Source: an uncultured Acidimicrobiaceae bacterium (GTDB taxonomy: Bacteria; Actinomycetota; Acidimicrobiia; Spongiisociales; UBA5794). Taken from it: a stretch of DNA of 53,420 bases. Positions within the stretch are counted from its first letter, which is position 1. Every line of letters starts with the position of its first letter. Location of the stretch: contig CAMYMC010000006.1 in the NCBI GenBank assembly GCA_947259365.1, positions 1 through 53,420 on the forward strand, read 5' to 3'. Shown here piece after piece: positions 32,555 to 40,970 of the stretch. The notes under the pieces were generated by a model. That model was not told the origin of the DNA. It made no database searches and worked only from the letters and a program-made list of their open reading frames with translations. The position numbers and the translations under genes are program-made.

Positions 32555-34102
32555 ATGAGAGCCCTCGCAGCCCTCGTCCTCTTCGTCGTCCTCGCCGCGG
32601 CGTGCGGCGACGGCGCCGTGACCGGAACCGGCACGCAACCGCCCCCGGATGGCGGGCTCGATGCCCTCGCCTCGGCGCGGGAACGATGGGAATCGGGTGC
32701 CCCCGAGGACTACACGCTCACCGAGGAGAGCTCCTGCCCCGGGTGCACCGGAAGACCGCGGACCCTGGCGGTCCACCGCGGCGAGGTCGTCTCTCTGGCG
32801 TCCTCCGACCAGGTCACCGTCGAAGACGTGTTCGACACCATCGAACGGTCGCTCCGCGAGGGCGCAACCGTCGAGGTCGAGTACGACGAGGAGCTCGGGT
32901 ACCCGAAGCGCGTCGTCATCGACCTCGACGCCGACGGCACCCCGGACGTCGATCTCGTCTACTCGGATCTCGCCGCGATGCCGATCGTCGCAAGCCTGGA
33001 GGAGCTCCTCGCCGCCGAGGCGAAATGGGAGGCACTGCGGCTCGATTCCTACCGATACGTGCTGCGGGCCGACTGCACCTGCCCCGAAGGCGGCACGTTC
33101 GAGATCGAGGTTCGCGACGGTCGGGTCGAATCCGTGACCGCGCTCGACGAGGCCGCACGAGCGAGCACCATCTACCCCGGCCCTCTCGAGGACGCGTTCG
33201 ACGACCTCGAGGAATGGTTCACCGATTCCGCCGATCTCATCGACGAGGGCATCCTCGCCGTCGAGGTGCGGATGGATCCGACGCTGGGTTACCCGCGGTG
33301 GTTCCGGATCGATGCCGACGTCGCCGGCGACGAGCCCCTCTCCGGACCGCTGCAGATCGTGATCACGATCGACCTGGTGCCGGTGGAGGGAGCGGGTGGT
33401 GCCGAGCCGCACCCGAACGATCACGCCGCCGCGCAGCTCCGAGAGGCAAGGGCCGCCTGGGACGCAGCCGGTCTCACCGACTATCGCTTCGTCCTCACGG
33501 TGCACTGCGAATGCCCGCCCGAAGTCGCCGGGCCGTTCGAGATCACAGTGCGAAATGGCGAGTTCTGGTCAGGCTGGTGGCAGGGCGGCGACACACCAGC
33601 CGATCCGGAGCCGATCACGATCGCCGACGCCTTCGACGTGATCGCCGCCGCCATCAACGCCGGCACCGAGGTCCAGGTGACCTACGACGCGGAGTACGGG
33701 CATCCCCTCGACGTCGTCATCGACCCCGCCGCCGTCGCCGTCGACGGAGGCCTGGCGTTCAGCATCACGAAGCTCACCCCGCTGGAGCGCCTCGGCTTCA
33801 TCCGGGGCACCGCACTCGCCGGCCCCCAATGCCCGGTGTTGCGCGACCCGCCCGATCCGGCATGTGAGGCCAAGCCGGTCGTCGGCGCCGCGATCTCCAT
33901 CACCCAGCCCCCATCCGAGGTCGTGATCCCGGTCACGACGGGCGAGGGAGGCGGCTTCTTCATCGCCCTCGAGCCCGGCGTCTACGTCGTGACGGCGCAC
34001 GCGGTCGAAGGGCTCCTCGGCACACCGGTGCCCGTGGAAGTCACGGTCGCCGCGGCCGGCACGACCGAGATCGAGCTGGCCTACGACACCGGCATCCGCT
34101 GA
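32555..34102 (+). CDS. Lipoprotein with three DUF6174-like domains
   Basis: A 515-residue lipoprotein. The signal peptide ends in lipobox LAAAC, making Cys17 the lipidated residue, and the ATG at 32555 is the only start that gives it. Three tandem DUF6174-like repeats follow, at about residues 35-138, 150-272 and 292-405. Each has a W...Y...C-x-C-P (or CPGC) start, a DGxV turn, an AFDxI/VFDTI helix and a YDxxxGYP strand. The last 100 residues (GFIRGTALAG, ITQPPSEVVIPV, FFIALEPGVYVVTAHAVEG) look like a carboxypeptidase-regulatory-like beta sandwich. It is anchored outside the membrane and probably binds a ligand. Confidence 0.85.
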   Translation: MRALAALVLFVVLAAACGDGAVTGTGTQPPPDGGLDALASARERWESGAPEDYTLTEESSCPGCTGRPRTLAVHRGEVVSLASSDQVTVEDVFDTIERSLREGATVEVEYDEELGYPKRVVIDLDADGTPDVDLVYSDLAAMPIVASLEELLAAEAKWEALRLDSYRYVLRADCTCPEGGTFEIEVRDGRVESVTALDEAARASTIYPGPLEDAFDDLEEWFTDSADLIDEGILAVEVRMDPTLGYPRWFRIDADVAGDEPLSGPLQIVITIDLVPVEGAGGAEPHPNDHAAAQLREARAAWDAAGLTDYRFVLTVHCECPPEVAGPFEITVRNGEFWSGWWQGGDTPADPEPITIADAFDVIAAAINAGTEVQVTYDAEYGHPLDVVIDPAAVAVDGGLAFSITKLTPLERLGFIRGTALAGPQCPVLRDPPDPACEAKPVVGAAISITQPPSEVVIPVTTGEGGGFFIALEPGVYVVTAHAVEGLLGTPVPVEVTVAAAGTTEIELAYDTGIR

Positions 34103-34111
34103 GCTGCCTTC

Positions 34112-34783
34112 TCAGAGGCAACCCTCCGAGTACCCCACGGCCGGAAGCACACCGGCGCGGAACTCCGATACCACGTCGTCGGCGAAGACGAACACCACCC
34201 GGTAGTCGGCGTCGGCTTCGTCCGCGGGGACGAACTGGAGCGCGTCGCCGTCGACGACGAAGTCGGGGGCGGGCTCGATCCGGCCGGGGAACATCTCCCG
34301 CAACGTCGTCTCGGTGACGCCGATCCCGGCACCGGAGCGGGTGGTGACCGCGCTGGAGTCCCTCACCTCGACCCTGGCGATCCCGCCGTCATCCACCATG
34401 AACGCGACCCCGGCGTAATCGGGCTGGTCGGCGGGCGGCGTCACGATGTAGCACGTCGCCGAAACGTCGGGGTCGGGCTCGCCCTCGAGGGCGAACCCGG
34501 CGGCTTCTTCAGCCTGTTCCACCGTCATCCCGACCCGGATGGGACCCATGCCCACCGTGGTCACGAACACCTCCGACCGCGGCAGCGTGATCGACGGAGC
34601 CTGCGTGGTCGTCGTGGTCGTGGCGAGCGTCGACGTCGTCGTGGCCGCGGCCGTGGTCGTCGTCGCCGCAGTGGTCGATGTCGCCAGCGTCGTCGTGGTC
34701 CCGGCGTCGTCCCCCGAGCACGCCGACGCGACAAGGGCGACGGCGCAGAGGCCGACGAGTCTCCGCAAGGCCGCCGCGCGCAT
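34112..34783 (-). CDS. Thr-rich lipoprotein
   Basis: A 223-residue lipoprotein with signal MRAAALRRLVGLCAVALVA and a lipobox SAC (Cys22). A threonine-rich stalk (about residues 29-61) leads to a C-terminal globular domain with GPIRVGMTVEQAEEAAGF, a pattern seen in actinobacterial lipoproteins of unknown role that start with a GMTxxEAE helix. The stop codon is 9 bases from that of the convergent DUF6174-like lipoprotein. No function is assigned. Confidence 0.75.
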   Translation of the reverse strand: MRAAALRRLVGLCAVALVASACSGDDAGTTTTLATSTTAATTTTAAATTTSTLATTTTTTQAPSITLPRSEVFVTTVGMGPIRVGMTVEQAEEAAGFALEGEPDPDVSATCYIVTPPADQPDYAGVAFMVDDGGIARVEVRDSSAVTTRSGAGIGVTETTLREMFPGRIEPAPDFVVDGDALQFVPADEADADYRVVFVFADDVVSEFRAGVLPAVGYSEGCL

Positions 34784-34865
34784 GGCATCAGCGTAGGCGG
34801 TGGAAGGGAGCGGCGCCGCGGCAAACCGGGCCGGGGTTTCGCGCCCCAGGCGACTCGATTTCGCG

Positions 34866-36581
34866 TCACGCCGTCCGGAGCCGGCGGGTTGCGTCGACGT
34901 CGACGGTGAGGTCCGGCGCGATGGCAACAAGGTAGCGGCTGCGTGCCTCCTCGACGCCGACGAGGCCCAGCCGCACGTCCTCGAGGACGGCCTCGGGCTC
35001 GCGCTCGGCAGGATCACCGTATCCCCCACCCCCGGCCAGCTGGAAACTGACGACGTCGCCGTACTCGAGATCGAGCGATGCCTTCGAGCCGACGGTGCGC
35101 TCCGTCGCCTCCCCCGGGTTGATGACGGTGCGGCCCAGCGCCCCTGACTCGCCCCCGAAGAGACCGAACGGTGCGAACTTCTGACGCTCCGAGAGGTTGG
35201 TGAACTTCACGTTCTCGCCGAGGATTCGCATGTCGCGGCGAATCCCGCATCCGCCGCGCTGGCGCCCCGGCCCACCGCTGTCGGGGATGAGCTCGAATCG
35301 CTCGACGATGACCGGCTGCACGGCCTCTTGCGCCTCGACCGGGATGTTCGACGCGTTGAACGCGGATGCCATGGCCTCGCAGCCGTCGAGGGTCGCTCTC
35401 GCCCCGGTTCCGGACAGGACGAGCTCATACGCGACGAAGTTGCGCCCGGAGGCGGGGTCGTGACCGCCCCACGTCGGGTTGGAGAAGTGCGAGCTCGCCG
35501 CCGCCACCCGCTCTGGGACCGCCTGCGCCATCGCGCCAAGAATGGCCTCGAACACGCGGTAGCAGATGATCGCCCGCGGCCCACCGCCGGCGGGCCGGCG
35601 GGGGTTGAGGAACGAGCCTTCGGGCGCGGTGATCTCGATGGGACGGAGCGCACCCCCGTTCATCGGACCGTACGGGTCGGTGAGGCACTTGATGGCCGCG
35701 AAGCTGTAGGACTTCGTGTAGTTGAGGTACGCGTTGAGCCCCGATTCGGTCTGGAGAGACGACCCGTCGAAGTCGAGGGAGATCGAGCTGCCCGCGACGG
35801 TGATCGCGACGCTGATGACGAGCGGGTCGGTGCCCGGTCCATAGTCGTCGAGGTGATCAGTGAACTCGTATCGTCCGTCGGGGATCGCCTCGATCGCCGA
35901 TCGCATCGTTGCCTCGGTCTGGTCGAGAATCACCTCGAGACAACTCTCGTAGACATCGATGCCGTGCCGGGCGACGAGGTCCTGAAGGCGCAGCTCGCCG
36001 ACGCGGAGTGCGTTGCGCTGGGCGCCGAGATCGCCGCGAATGTTCTCGGGGGTTCGCGAGTTCGCCGCGATGAGCTCGATGACCGCCTCGTTCGGAGTGC
36101 CTGCGTCGACGATCTTCGTCGGCGGGATGAACAGCCCCTCTTGGTGGTAGTCGAACACGCCTTCGACCGCCTGGCTGCCGGGACGGGAGCCGCCGACGTC
36201 GGTGTGGTGGACGATGTTGACGGCGAACCCGATGAGATCGTGGCCGGAGAACGCCGGCTGGGTGACGAAGAAGTCCGGGAGGTGGCCGGAGCCGAGTGCC
36301 GGGTCGTTGAGGAGCATGACGTCGCCCGGCGCGAGCGTGTCGGCGGGAAAGGCCTCGAGCATGTTGAGGACGGCGAAGTTCATCGCGCCCATGTGGCCTG
36401 GGCTGTACGGCCCTTGAGCCGTCATCCTGCCCGCCTTGTCGAAGATCGCCACCGAGAAGTCCTGGCCCTCCCGGGCCTGGGCCGAGTATGCGGTGCGGTG
36501 GATCGTCGTGCCGATCTCGACCGCGATCGACTGCAGAGCTCCCCACATGACTCCGAGCGTGATCGGATCGGGGGCCGTCAC
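34866..36581 (-). CDS. Hydantoinase B / oxoprolinase B-type subunit
   Basis: A 571-residue protein of the HyuB family, with TIHRTAYSAQAREGQDFSVA and YSPGHMGAMNFAVLNMLEAF near the start, MLLNDPALGSGHLPDFFVTQ, and the Gly-rich end DSGGPGRQRGGCGIRRDM. With HyuA it forms ATP-dependent N-methylhydantoinase, 5-oxoprolinase or acetone carboxylase-type enzymes. The start is the GTG at 36581, overlapping the HyuA stop by 4 bases. Only the paired A subunit is present, so no gamma-type acetone carboxylase subunit is seen. Confidence 0.92.
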   Translation of the reverse strand: MTAPDPITLGVMWGALQSIAVEIGTTIHRTAYSAQAREGQDFSVAIFDKAGRMTAQGPYSPGHMGAMNFAVLNMLEAFPADTLAPGDVMLLNDPALGSGHLPDFFVTQPAFSGHDLIGFAVNIVHHTDVGGSRPGSQAVEGVFDYHQEGLFIPPTKIVDAGTPNEAVIELIAANSRTPENIRGDLGAQRNALRVGELRLQDLVARHGIDVYESCLEVILDQTEATMRSAIEAIPDGRYEFTDHLDDYGPGTDPLVISVAITVAGSSISLDFDGSSLQTESGLNAYLNYTKSYSFAAIKCLTDPYGPMNGGALRPIEITAPEGSFLNPRRPAGGGPRAIICYRVFEAILGAMAQAVPERVAAASSHFSNPTWGGHDPASGRNFVAYELVLSGTGARATLDGCEAMASAFNASNIPVEAQEAVQPVIVERFELIPDSGGPGRQRGGCGIRRDMRILGENVKFTNLSERQKFAPFGLFGGESGALGRTVINPGEATERTVGSKASLDLEYGDVVSFQLAGGGGYGDPAEREPEAVLEDVRLGLVGVEEARSRYLVAIAPDLTVDVDATRRLRTA

Positions 36582-38641
36582 GACGTCATCTCCACCCTCG
36601 CCGTCCCGTGGGCCTCGATCCGGGCAGCGAGCCCGGGCGGGATCACCGTCGTCGACTCCCGCTCCTCGATGATCGCCGGGCCTTCGATCACCCGTCCCGC
36701 GGCCAGCCCGTACCGGTCGTAGATCGGGGTGTCGACGTACCCGTCGGCCTCGGGGAAGTAGGCGGGGCGGCTCCCCAGCGCCGATGCTTCGCCGGCCACC
36801 GTGTGGAAGGCGCGAAGATCGAGAGGCGGGCTGTCGCCGTATGCCGTCACCTTCCACGTCGTCGCCTCCACCGGCTCGTCGGGACTGGCGAACCCGTACC
36901 GCTTGGCGTAGACCTCGTCGAAGCGGGTGCGCGCGTCCTCCAGCACCGCAGCGGTGACGGGACCACCGGGGAGCTCGACCGTCAGCTCGAATCCCTGCCC
37001 CACGTAGCGGAGATCGACCTCACGGACGATGCGAACCGGCTGGCCCTCGGCGGACTCCCCGACGACCTTCGCCGCTTCGTCCTCCATCTCGTCGTAGATC
37101 GTGCCGAGCCGCTCCGGAGACAGCGTGTCGAGGCGGGCCACGAAGCTACGGGACGCATCGAACTTGACGTCCGCCGACAGGAGGCCGACCGCCGACGCAA
37201 CGCCGGCCGCCGCCGGGATGAGAACAGCCCGCATCCCGAGCGCCATGGCGAGCCGGCAGGCGTGCGCCGGACCCGAGCCTCCGGTGGCGACGAGGGCCAG
37301 GCCCCTCGGGTCGTTGCCCCTCTCGATGGAGACGACCCTGGTCGCCAGCTCCATGTTGAGGTTGACGATCCGGTGGACGCCCCACGCCGCCTCCTCGCAT
37401 GTGAGACCGAGGGGGCCGGCGACGCCGGCTTCGATCGCCCCCCGGGCGGCTTCGGTGTCGAGTTGCATCGAGCCTCCGGCGAACCGGTCGGGGCTCACGT
37501 AGCCGAGGACGAGGTTGGCGTCGGTGACCGTGGGGTCGGTTCCGCCGCGTGCGTAGCAGGCAGGCCCTGGGACGCTGCCGGCGCTGTCGGGTCCGACCTG
37601 GATCGTGCCTCGCGTGGCGCGGGCGATGCTCCCCCCACCAGCGCCGATCTCGACGAGGTCGATGCTGCGAACGTTCATCGGGATCCCGCTTCCCGAGGCG
37701 AGACGCACCCGGTGCAGCTCGAACTGGCCGACGGTCGACGGCTCGCCGTCGTTGACGAGCGAGAGCTTCGCGGTGGTGCCCCCCATGTCGAAGGCGACGA
37801 GGTCCGCATCTCCGGAGAGTTCGCCGAACTTCGCCGCGATGAGCGCTCCGGCAGCCGGGCCGGATTCGATCATCCGCACCGGCAGGTCCGCCATCGACTC
37901 CGCGGTTGCCACCCCGCCGCCCGACTGCATGATGAAGAGCCGCCCCCGGTAGCCGAGCCCGCCGAGCCGGTCCACCATGTTGTGGAGGTAGGCACGGACC
38001 GCGGTGATGAGGTAGGCATTGACGACGGTGGTGCTCGTCCGCTCGTACTCCCGGAACTGGGGCGAGACGTCCGACGACAGTGAGACGACGACCTCGGGTG
38101 CCTCCGCGGAGACGAGCTCGGCGAAACGCCGCTCGTGGGCCGGGTTGAGATAGCTGTGGAGGAAGCAGACGGCGAGCGACGTGACGCCCCGTTCTGCGAT
38201 CTCGCGAATGGTGTCCCGGGCGGCGTCCTCGTCGAGAGGGTCCCGGATCGACCCGTCGGCGAGCACCCGCTCGTCGATCTCCCAGATGTGCGATCGGTCG
38301 ATGAGGGGCGCCGGCTTCGTGATCTGGAGGTCGTACACCTGATAGCGCTTCTCCCGGCCGATCTGGAGCACGTCGCGGAACCCGGCCGTCGTCGCCAGGG
38401 CCGCCCCCTCGCCCTGGCGCTCGATGACGATGTTCGATCCGAGGGTCGTTCCGTGGACGGCGAGCTCGACCTCGTCGAAGCCGACGTCCGCTCCCGCCAG
38501 GAGCTCCCGGAGCCCTTCGAGGCAGGCGTCGGACGGATCCGGGTACGTGGTGAGGCGCTTGCCGGTGTGCCAGCGCCCGGCTGAGTCCTCGAGGACGAAG
38601 TCCGTGAACGTCCCTCCGACGTCGAACCCGACCCTGATCAT
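36578..38641 (-). CDS. Hydantoinase A / oxoprolinase A-type subunit
   Basis: A 687-residue ATP-binding subunit with MIRVGFDVGGTFTDFVLED, the acetate-kinase-like phosphate loop, HGTTLGSNIVIERQGEG, DMGGTTAKLSLVND and EIGAGGGSIARATRGTIQVG. It couples ATP hydrolysis to ring opening or carboxylation together with HyuB. I chose the ATG at 38641 since the protein from MIRVGFDVGG fits the family and the upstream 12 codons are low quality. The substrate (hydantoin, 5-oxoproline or another) is not clear. Confidence 0.94.
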   Translation of the reverse strand: MIRVGFDVGGTFTDFVLEDSAGRWHTGKRLTTYPDPSDACLEGLRELLAGADVGFDEVELAVHGTTLGSNIVIERQGEGAALATTAGFRDVLQIGREKRYQVYDLQITKPAPLIDRSHIWEIDERVLADGSIRDPLDEDAARDTIREIAERGVTSLAVCFLHSYLNPAHERRFAELVSAEAPEVVVSLSSDVSPQFREYERTSTTVVNAYLITAVRAYLHNMVDRLGGLGYRGRLFIMQSGGGVATAESMADLPVRMIESGPAAGALIAAKFGELSGDADLVAFDMGGTTAKLSLVNDGEPSTVGQFELHRVRLASGSGIPMNVRSIDLVEIGAGGGSIARATRGTIQVGPDSAGSVPGPACYARGGTDPTVTDANLVLGYVSPDRFAGGSMQLDTEAARGAIEAGVAGPLGLTCEEAAWGVHRIVNLNMELATRVVSIERGNDPRGLALVATGGSGPAHACRLAMALGMRAVLIPAAAGVASAVGLLSADVKFDASRSFVARLDTLSPERLGTIYDEMEDEAAKVVGESAEGQPVRIVREVDLRYVGQGFELTVELPGGPVTAAVLEDARTRFDEVYAKRYGFASPDEPVEATTWKVTAYGDSPPLDLRAFHTVAGEASALGSRPAYFPEADGYVDTPIYDRYGLAAGRVIEGPAIIEERESTTVIPPGLAARIEAHGTARVEMTS

Positions 38642-38755
38642 GACGTGGCGCCTCCGTGCATCCCGCCGGCGGTGCAAAGCGTCGTGTGCCAGCGCGCGCT
38701 CGTCAAACGGAGGCCCCTGGAAGAGGCGCTCTCGCGCTGATGGTCGCCCTTGTCG

Positions 38756-39082
38756 TCAGCCGGGCGGGCAACCGCCCTCGTGTCGCGGCGGGCGACTGTG
38801 CGGAGCCACGATGGCGAAGCCAGGTGCCGGGCCCGCGCCGCGGAAGTCGATCGTGGCGCCCTCGAGGGCCGTGGCCAACGCAGGCTCGACGAGGATCTGG
38901 AGCCGGCCGACGGTGCTGACCTGGTCGTCGGGCCTGACGTCCTTTTCGACCTCGAGGCTCCAGCCGTGGAGGCATCCGTGCGGCCCGCGAACGGCCCCGA
39001 GCCGAATCGCCGAGCCCTCCCATATCTCCGCATCGAGGATCTCCTCGAGCTTCGATTGTGCTTGCAGTGTCACGGTGATCAT
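38756..39082 (-). CDS. HesB/IscA-like protein lacking the C-terminal CGC
   Basis: A 108-residue protein of the HesB/IscA A-type carrier fold, with SKLEEILDAEIWEGSAIRLG, PHGCLHGWSLEVEKD and DFRGAGPAPGFAIVAPHSR. The first conserved Cys appears as Cys37 in GPHGCLHG, but the usual C-terminal CxC is missing, leaving one Cys in GGCPPG. An Fe-S carrier function is therefore doubtful, and it may be a divergent member with another role. It is followed by a membrane redoxin gene 42 bases on. Confidence 0.75.
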   Translation of the reverse strand: MITVTLQAQSKLEEILDAEIWEGSAIRLGAVRGPHGCLHGWSLEVEKDVRPDDQVSTVGRLQILVEPALATALEGATIDFRGAGPAPGFAIVAPHSRPPRHEGGCPPG

Positions 39083-39124
39083 GGTTCTACCTCTGGTTCT
39101 CGATGTCGCTCGCCGAGCGCCCCT

Positions 39125-39763
39125 TCAGACCGCGCCGAGGTCGACGACGAGGGCGTCGAGCGGCACGAACATCGTGGAGTAGTGCTTGACCCACTTGATC
39201 GTCCGGTCCGGGCCCACGAGCGCGAAGCTGTGGCTCGGCCGGTCGGAGTGGCCGTAGATGCCCAGCATCTCGTAGGCGGTCGAGACGCTGCGGTCCTCAT
39301 CGATGAGGATCGGGCTGTGGATCCCGAACCGCTCGGCGGTCTCGGCGACGTGTGACGACGGCTGTACCATGACCGATACGAGGTTGATGCCCATGTCACG
39401 CAATGGCACCTCGATCTCCGGTATCTGGGCGAAGCAGCCGTCACAGCCGACACCCATCGAGAAGTAGAGCAGCGCGTCCCCTTCGGCGACGGCGTCGTCG
39501 AGGGATACCTCGGTACCGAGCGTCGTCGGCAGGGCGAATTCGGGAGCGCGAGAACCGACGTTTGCCGAGTCGCCCACCTCGCCCCCTCCCAAGATGACGA
39601 CGCCGAGGATGAGCACCGTCGGGATGAGAAGACCGAGCCAGGTCCAGACCTTCGGAAGCTCCCAGCTGCGGCCGGGCGCCGGACGTGACGGAGACGATCG
39701 GTTCCGGACCGCAGGCGCTCGGGACGAGGCCTGCTTCTTGTTGCTGTCAGTCTGTCGGCTCAT
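39125..39763 (-). CDS. Membrane-anchored redoxin, CDGC motif
   Basis: A 212-residue protein with an N-terminal basic tail, one transmembrane segment (TWLGLLIPTVLILGVVIL) and an extracellular AhpC/TSA-like domain. It carries YFSMGVGCDGCFAQIPEIEV, a CxxC redox site, and SHSFALVGPDRTIKWVKHYS. It probably takes electrons from CcdA, whose gene overlaps it by 4 bases upstream. The role is likely extracytoplasmic disulfide or thiol redox in the copper and redox gene train. Confidence 0.82.
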   Translation of the reverse strand: MSRQTDSNKKQASSRAPAVRNRSSPSRPAPGRSWELPKVWTWLGLLIPTVLILGVVILGGGEVGDSANVGSRAPEFALPTTLGTEVSLDDAVAEGDALLYFSMGVGCDGCFAQIPEIEVPLRDMGINLVSVMVQPSSHVAETAERFGIHSPILIDEDRSVSTAYEMLGIYGHSDRPSHSFALVGPDRTIKWVKHYSTMFVPLDALVVDLGAV

Positions 39764-40683
39764 CGTGGTACCTCCGTGGGCGAGATCTCATGGGGTTGCG
39801 GTTCATCCGCCGCCGGCTGGTCACCCGCCGCCCTGCGGCGCCTGCCGGACAACGCGGCGAGGGTCACGCCGATCGCAACGAGCGCCAGCCCGACGATGAC
39901 GTCGGGTACGGGCTCGAGCCATGCGACCAGCGGCTGCGCGGTCTCCTGGAGCCATTCGGAGAGGCCGGCCTGGAACTCGGTGGCGACGGTGGCACCGGTG
40001 GCAGCCACGGCGAGGAGCACGACACCCATGATCGAGAACATGGCGCCTGCGACGAGGTCGAACGTGTTCGTGACGAACGAGAACCCGCCGATGCTCCACC
40101 GGACGGTTCGCCCCCGAAGCCGTGGTCGGTCTCCGAGCCGCGCCCTGTCCCAGAGCGCCGTGACTATGACCAGTGGGAACACCATGCCGAAGACGTACGC
40201 GAGCCCTAGGGCGACACCCTGGTAGAGGTTCGGCGACACCGCCGAGAGCGTGACGACGCCGGCGAGTACCGGCGCGCAGCATGCGCTCGCCGCTCCGGAG
40301 AACACTCCCAACGCGAAGACGCCGGCTGTGTCGGTGCGCGCAACGTCGGGCGCACTGCCCATCATCGGCAGCGTCCAGGTCTTACCCGTCACGGCGAGCA
40401 CCGCGAGCAGCAGCAGCAGTGCCCCACCAGCTGCATAGAGAGGCCCGTGGAACCGGAGCAGCGACCTCGTGAGCATGCTCACGCCAAGCGTCACCGGGAC
40501 GAGGACGACTGCGATGCCGGCAGCGAAGACGAGTGTCAGCGGGGCGAGCCGCCACCGACGGTTCCGCACGGTTACCGCCAGGTAGGAGGGGAACATGAAT
40601 ACGATGCAGCAGGGAGCGAAGAGGGCGATGGCGCCGGCGAGGAACGCAGCGAGGAGTGAGCCTCCGAGGAACACGCCCTCCAC
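39760..40683 (-). CDS. ccdA: CcdA-like thiol electron transporter
   Basis: A 307-residue polytopic protein of the CcdA/DsbD family. The two redox-active Cys regions are IALFAPCCIVFMFPSYLAV and FSGAASACCAPVLAGVV, both with CC pairs rather than single Cys. Seven to eight transmembrane segments are visible. It moves electrons from cytoplasmic thiols to extracellular redoxins. I chose the GTG at 40683, with GGAGG eight bases upstream, because it follows the glutaredoxin-like gene by a single base. Confidence 0.87.
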   Translation of the reverse strand: MEGVFLGGSLLAAFLAGAIALFAPCCIVFMFPSYLAVTVRNRRWRLAPLTLVFAAGIAVVLVPVTLGVSMLTRSLLRFHGPLYAAGGALLLLLAVLAVTGKTWTLPMMGSAPDVARTDTAGVFALGVFSGAASACCAPVLAGVVTLSAVSPNLYQGVALGLAYVFGMVFPLVIVTALWDRARLGDRPRLRGRTVRWSIGGFSFVTNTFDLVAGAMFSIMGVVLLAVAATGATVATEFQAGLSEWLQETAQPLVAWLEPVPDVIVGLALVAIGVTLAALSGRRRRAAGDQPAADEPQPHEISPTEVPR

Positions 40684-40684
40684 G

Positions 40685-40969
40685 TCAACCGCCTCCCATG
40701 GCGAGATCCAGGGCCATCCGCAGCTTCTTCTCCGACACCCTGCCGTGGGAGTGATATCGACCATCGACGAAGATCGCCGGAGGAAAGGGGATCTGATGGC
40801 GACGGACGATCGATCGGCCCTCATCGGACATGATGTCCACCTCACGGAGGCGGATCGAGTACTCGGCTGCGAATCGACCGAGGACGTTCTTCGCCATCTC
40901 GCAGTAGTGACACGCGGTGCTGGTGACGAGGAGCACGTCGACAGCTCGGGTGGGCTCGGTTGGTGGCAC
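40685..40969 (-). CDS. Glutaredoxin-like CHYC protein
   Basis: A 94-residue thioredoxin-fold protein with the motif TACHYCEMAKNVLGRF (C-H-Y-C), a central REVDIMSDEG, and a cis-Pro region IPFPPAIFVDG. It resembles glutaredoxin/thioredoxin-like proteins that sit beside CcdA in actinobacteria. It begins at a GTG and lies 1 base from ccdA. It probably handles cytoplasmic thiols. Confidence 0.83.
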   Translation of the reverse strand: MPPTEPTRAVDVLLVTSTACHYCEMAKNVLGRFAAEYSIRLREVDIMSDEGRSIVRRHQIPFPPAIFVDGRYHSHGRVSEKKLRMALDLAMGGG

Positions 40970-40970
40970 G

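Noticed and set aside
31232..33505. A 757-codon minus-strand frame across two genes
   Set aside because: It spans two divergent genes with well-supported products, has no domain and has unusual composition.
34539..34796. A repeat-rich Val/Ala frame that looks like low-complexity repeats
   Set aside because: It is the antisense of the Thr-rich linker of the lipoprotein at 34112-34783. It is neither a CRISPR nor a tandem repeat array.
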